A stretch of DNA of 64,000 nucleotides from Haematobia irritans (taxonomy: Eukaryota > Arthropoda > Insecta > Diptera > Muscidae), in NCBI RefSeq assembly GCF_050003625.1, contig NC_134399.1, forward strand, positions 154,746,473 through 154,810,472, read 5' to 3'. Below are positions 59,800 through 64,000 of this stretch, piece after piece (positions within the stretch are counted from its first letter, which is position 1; each line of letters begins with the position of its first letter). A program made the translations under genes and the position numbers. The notes under the pieces are model-generated. The model was not told where the DNA came from. It did no database searches and saw only the letters and a program-made list of their open reading frames with translations.

Positions 59800-60145
59800 G
59801 TGGTGCACACAGGCCTCGGGGAATAAACGATATATAGATTTCTACACTGGCGGCTTCAAATTGGATGGACAAGTGGGCTCGGAGTATATTCTAAAGATCT
59901 GGAACTTCGAATAGCGAACATATTACCTAATCACTGTAGTGTTTTTCAGGCTGAAATATTAGAGAGGTGGCGAATTGACTGAGAAGTAATGTTCCAACAA
60001 ATGTGGGCATTAATATATACTCAGACAGCCAACCTGCAAAAAAAATCCTTGGACTCTGTGTTTCTTAATTCGAAAACGGCCAACGACTGCCGCAAATCTC
60101 TCAACGAGATGTCTGAGCAGCACAATATTCACCTAATGTGGGTTT
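59800..60145 (+). pseudogene. LINE RNase H domain relic
   Basis: Translation in pieces gives IDFYTGGFKLDGQVG (normally YTDGS, so the catalytic aspartate is lost), then NVPTNVGINIYSDSQ, then after a shift KSLDSVFLNSKTANDCR and IHLMWV. This order is the RNase H domain of an I/R1-type non-LTR retrotransposon. Several frameshifts and stops; no reverse transcriptase part is present here. A dead 3' fragment. Confidence 0.8.
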
Positions 60146-60207
60146 ATTCGTATTTATTTGCCCTTTAAGAAAATACTTTATAACAAAAAGGAATTTCGTT
60201 TGTCTAA

Positions 60208-60345
60208 AATTTCAAGGTCCCTTGTCACTGAGCTAAACATGGAATCGGTCAGCACTCAATGATAAGAGATAAGTTCACCACTGTGGTATTACAATGGACT
60301 GAATTGTTAGGTTGAAATAATGGGCTGCTAAACCTTCATTCATTG
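60208..60345 (+). mobile_element. SINE 3' fragment, degraded
   Basis: 'aggtcccttgtcactgag', 'catggaatcgg' and 'acaatggactgaat' match the SINE body at 6076-6170. Head and CCTAA tail missing. Confidence 0.75.
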
Positions 60346-61139
60346 CTATAAGAGATCATCCCATTTTTGCTCTAAAAATTTTTCATGGGCTATATGGATG
60401 TTTATTTATATAACACCCCTTACTTACATAACGCCGAGCCTCTGTCATCTACTACCAACCCATTGCAGTCAATCCTAGTGTGCGATATTAAACATGAGCA
60501 TCTCGTACTATGGCCCCATGTTTGAATGTGGTGCAAAATTTGCTCATTTTGTTATCCCTTTTAAGTGGGTAATGGAAACATTAGCAACAGACATGACATT
60601 CCTATTCTCCATTGGAATGAAAATGACAAGAGCTTTGTTTGTTTGGCCACAAACCCAGTCAGTGAAACGTGAATATACCATGCGGAAGAAAACTAAAGAA
60701 GAGAAATCAAACGAAAATTATTCAGCATCCATGTATAGTTTTTCTGCTGCCAGGCGGTTTAGTTGGCAGGCAGCCCATGGTTACTATATTTTGTTTGGCT
60801 TGCAGAGAATACAGTGTATACGGCAATATTGTTCCTTTTATTCTTTTTAAAGTGTTGTAGTTTTCATATGGTGGAAAATATTCGAATATTATACAAATTC
60901 ACAATTAATGAGGAAGTCAGCTAATATGGAGCAATAGTCACTGGGAAGCTCTTGCACACGGAGCAGCGTTACCGTTGCGACTTTTTAGAAGTGGCATAAA
61001 AAGTGTCACTTGCAATAAAAAATGATCCTTCAATTTAAAAAAGTGACATAGTTTTTAGAAAAAAACACAATAGGAATTAAATTAAATTTATCAGGGAGTT
61101 GTTACACCAACATTTCTTTTTAAACGCATTCAAGTATCC
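60346..61139. other. No gene supported
   Basis: A 118-codon frame (60494-60850) begins MSISYYGPMF but has no domain and no coding context. No shared repeats were noticed, so this may be single-copy DNA. Confidence 0.4.
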
Positions 61140-61308
61140 TCTATAAATTTCGTATCGGAGTATCCTCTATACAATTTCATATGGGAACATAAACCATTAT
61201 ATATATAGAACTCAACAAATTTTAAGCGTTTGGAATCGTATCGAAACGTATATAGAATATAATGTGATGCAGGGTATATTATAATCGGCCCCGCCCGCTC
61301 AGTATAGA
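61140..61308 (-). repeat. HINE family B end fragment
   Basis: 'gggtatattataatcgg' followed by 'ccccgcccg' is the reverse of the B/D left end. Very diverged, no monomers. Confidence 0.5.
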
Positions 61309-61492
61309 CTACTATATTGGTACGATTGCGACACGTTCAGTTTTTCACGATATATTTGGTGGGACTCAAACTCATGCACACATGCAGAGAAGGAATATGA
61401 TCACCTCAAACATGTTTCAAGAGCAAAATGTTATTTTTGTATGGTGACCATATAACATGTTTGTCACTAAAATGTTATTTTCTCGTCAAATA

Positions 61493-62425
61493 AAGGGTGA
61501 TTCTTTTGAGGTTAGGATTTTCATGCATTAGTATTTGACAGATCACGTGGGATTTCAGACATGGTGTCAAAGAGAAAGATGATCAGTATGCTTTGACATT
61601 TCATCATGAATAGACTTACTAACGAGTCACAACGTCGAATTTTCAGTGAATGGGCCCTAGAAAAGTTGGCAGAAAATCCGCTTTTTTATCGACAAATTTT
61701 GTTCAGCGATGAGGCTCATTTCTGGTTGAATGGCTACGTAAATAAGCAAAATTGCCGCATTTGGAGTGAAGAGCAACCAGAAGCCGTTCAAGAACTGCCC
61801 ATGCATCCCGAAAAATGCACTGTTTGGTGTGGTTTGTACGCTGGTGGAATCATTGGACCGTATTTTTTCAAAGATGCTGTTGGACGCAACGTTACGGTGA
61901 ATGGCGATCGCTATCGATCTATGCTAACAAACTTATTGTTGCCAAAAATGGAAGAACTGAACTTGGTTGACATGTGGTTTCAACAAGATGGCGCTACATG
62001 CCACACAGCTCGCGATTCTATGGCCATTTTGAGGGAAAACTTCGGAGAACAATTCATCTCAAGAAATGGACCGGTAAGTTGGCCACCAAGATCATGCGAT
62101 TTGACGCCTTTAGACTATTTTTTGTGGGGCTACGTCAAGTCTAAAGTCTACAGAAATAAGCCAGCAACTATTCCAGCTTTGGAAGACAACATTTCCGAAG
62201 AAATTCGGGCTATTCCGGCCGAAATGCTCGAAAAAGTTGCCCAAAATTGGACTTTCCGAATGGACCACCTAAGACGCAGCCGCGGTCAACATTTAAATGA
62301 AATTATCTTCAAAAAGTAAATGTCATGGACCAATCTAACGTTTCAAATAAAGAACCGATGAGATTTTGCAAATTTTATGCGTTTTTTTTAAAAAAAAGTT
62401 ATCAAGCTTTTAACAAATCACCCTT
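61493..62425 (+). mobile_element. Rosa-like element, copy 4, internally deleted
   Basis: 933 bp, termini 'aagggtgatt' and 'aatcaccctt', TA flanks (61491-61492 and 62426-62427). It sits near the centre of the palindromic MITE. Differs from copy 2 in the deletion join. Confidence 0.93.
61606..62319 (+). CDS. Truncated rosa-like transposase, catalytic domain only
   Basis: An uninterrupted 237-codon frame from the element's own ATG. The first seven residues MNRLTNE are fused in frame to the region beginning QRRIFSEW, so about 110 residues holding the helix-turn-helix DNA-binding domains are gone. Catalytic residues are D35 (FSDEAHFW), D128 (FQQDGATCH) and D170 (LTPLDYF), the last two 41 residues apart. 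It ends at the normal NEIIFKK. Without DNA binding it cannot be a normal transposase; whether it is expressed is unknown. Such a protein could in principle interfere with full-length transposase, which is speculation. Confidence 0.85.
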   Translation: MNRLTNESQRRIFSEWALEKLAENPLFYRQILFSDEAHFWLNGYVNKQNCRIWSEEQPEAVQELPMHPEKCTVWCGLYAGGIIGPYFFKDAVGRNVTVNGDRYRSMLTNLLLPKMEELNLVDMWFQQDGATCHTARDSMAILRENFGEQFISRNGPVSWPPRSCDLTPLDYFLWGYVKSKVYRNKPATIPALEDNISEEIRAIPAEMLEKVAQNWTFRMDHLRRSRGQHLNEIIFKK

Positions 62426-62567
62426 TATAACCTGCTTGCCGAAATCAGATACATGATTTCCGAGAAAATAACATGGTGGCGAAAACCATGTTACATGGTC
62501 ACCACCCAAAAATAACATTTTGCTCTTAAAACATGTTTGAGGTGATCATATTCCTTCTCTGCGTGCA

Positions 62568-63089
62568 CGAAAACAAAATCCGTACTCACGCAATCGCACG
62601 CACAAAAAAAAAACTAAAAAATTAAAGATTCGCACTCACGATCGGAAATGTCGTGACTCATGAATAACTGTGTGTCCTAACGGAAAACAGAAACATGATG
62701 TAAATCGAGAGTGTTATTAAACACTCAAAATATCGGGTCTCACTAAAATTGTAAGCGAATTCAACTCATAAGCGTTATTATATTCGTAAGCAGGGATATT
62801 TTCGTCAGCGTATTTTTTTTTCAAAATTCGTTACTCAGGCACCCACACGAATATATTATTTTCGTGACTCGCGCTCACGCACGACATTTAGTTCGTTTAT
62901 CACTCTCTTACACACCCACATCGTTGCCATCAGCTTGAATCACGACAACACAATCACAAATCTCTACACGAGCCTTTATTGGAGCGCCTGACAAATTGTG
63001 TGGGTTCCAACCACGGTTGCCATTCGTGCCTAAACTAATTGTAAGTTAAATTTACCAAAAATCTACCAACTTCAAAAATGAAGTGTTTG
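62568..63089. other. No gene seen; CACG-rich older repeat
   Basis: Words like 'actcacg' and 'cgcacgcac' recur, and no frame is supported. The target DNA of the MITE continues from 61280-61380 into this region. Confidence 0.4.
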
Positions 63090-64000
63090 ATCAAAGTTTA
63101 CATTCTATAGAAAGTTTCTTCAAAATTTTATTTCTATAGAAAATTATGTCAAAATATTATTTATATAGAAAATTCTTTAAAATTTTGATTTCTAAATAAA
63201 TTTGTTTCAAACTAATATATCTATTGAAAATTTTGTCAACATTTTATTTCTATAGCAAATATTGTCAAAGTTTTATTTCTTTAGAAAATTTTGTCACTAT
63301 CTTATTTCTATAGAAACTTTTGTCAACATTTTATTTTGTATAGAAAATTCTTTCAAAATTATATTTCTATAGAAAATTTAGTCAATATCTTATTTCTATA
63401 GAAACTTTTGTCAAAATTTTATTTCTAAAGAAAATTCTTTCAAAATCATATTTTTATGGAAAATGTTGTCAAAATTTTATTTCTATAGAAAATTTTGTCA
63501 AAATTTTATTTCTTTAGAAACTATGTCAACATATTATTTCTATAGAAAATTTTGTCAAAAATTTTATTTCTATAGAAAAATATGTCAACATATTATTTCT
63601 ATAGAAAATTTTGTCAACATTTTATTTCTATAGAAAATTCTTTCAAAATTATATTTCTATAGAAAATTTAGTCAACATTTTATTTCTATAGACAATTTTA
63701 TTTCTATAGAAAATTTTGTCATTTTATTTCTATAGAAACTTTTATCAAAAATTTTATTTCTATAGAAAATTCTTTCAAAATTATATTTCTATAGAACATT
63801 TTGTCAAAATTTTTTTTTTATAGAAAAATATGTCAACATATTATTTCTATAGAAAATTTTTTCAAAAATTTTATTTCTATAGAAAAATATGTCAACATAT
63901 TATTTCTATAGAAAATTTTGTCAACATTTTATTTCTATAGAAAATTCTTTCAAAATTATATTTCTACAGAAAATTTAGTCAACATTTTATTTCTATAGAC
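63090..64000 (+). repeat. 29-bp minisatellite array, running off the window
   Basis: Units with TTTCTATAGAAAATT and TTTTGTCAAC variants. Orientation as at 14-18 kb. A block of about 300 bp seems repeated within it ('aaaatatgtcaacatat' at about 63575, 63825 and 63885). Confidence 0.95.

Larger units (their letters stand above)
61381..62565. mobile_element. CACGC-type MITE containing rosa copy 4
   Basis: Arms of about 105 bp are inverted: left 'catgcagagaaggaat' from 61381, right 'attccttctctgcgtg' to 62565. CA is present on both sides (61379-61380 and 62566-62567). Without the rosa copy the element is about 250 bp, nearly all palindrome. The CA(C/T)GCA ends and 2-bp duplication resemble the element at 39811-41660. 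Confidence 0.78.

Noticed and set aside
60494..60850. 118-codon frame as a small host gene
   Set aside because: No domain, no upstream signal recognised and an overlapping frame of similar length; evidence is too weak.

Overview
The window is AT-rich, gene-poor nuclear DNA from a higher fly, most likely a muscid. The best single clue is an old mariner at 419-1670. From memory its protein, untranslated ends and one 27-bp terminal repeat closely match Himar1 of the horn fly Haematobia irritans, so Haematobia or a close relative is the leading guess. No sequence search was run. I see no convincing host gene. Almost everything recognisable is a mobile element, a piece of one, or satellite-like repeat, often nested.

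Layout. 0-5 kb: eroded mariner in an old interspersed repeat, then a DINE-1/Helentron-like (HINE) element of family C. 5-13 kb: a hAT-like element (8-bp target duplication) carrying two tRNA-derived SINE copies, followed 15 bp later by an intact Ty3/gypsy LTR retrotransposon (6354-12813) with one 1614-codon Gag-Pol frame and LTRs that read as identical. 13.8-18.6 kb: a CCCAGC-ended MITE, then about 4 kb of a 29-bp minisatellite in a higher-order arrangement. 19-31 kb: a SINE fragment, a transposase relic, HINE family A elements (two facing each other as a large inverted repeat), and a foldback element. 33-37.3 kb: another 29-bp minisatellite interrupted by a SINE. 39.4-42.5 kb: a rosa-like (DD41D) transposon split by a CACGC-ended element that has two outward-facing tRNA-like promoters and itself holds a second rosa copy. 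43-52 kb: HINE families B and D, minisatellite, and an 856-bp tandem duplication. 54.9-59.5 kb: nested repeats, with a CCCAGC-type host holding HINE B, which holds HINE A, plus a hAT-like MITE. 59.8-64 kb: a LINE RNase H relic, a CACGC MITE holding another rosa copy, and minisatellite running off the end.

The elements do not form a pathway. Their relation is one of nesting and parasitism: autonomous elements (gypsy, rosa, mariner, a LINE) supply enzymes, and non-autonomous ones (SINE, MITEs, HINEs) use them. Two themes stand out. All HINE families (A, B/D and C) are built from about 153-bp internal monomers, and HINE A2 copies carry the same 29-bp minisatellite that forms the large free arrays. 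The most unusual architecture is the CACGC element with divergent tRNA-like heads (39811-41660, with a relative at 23006-26130).
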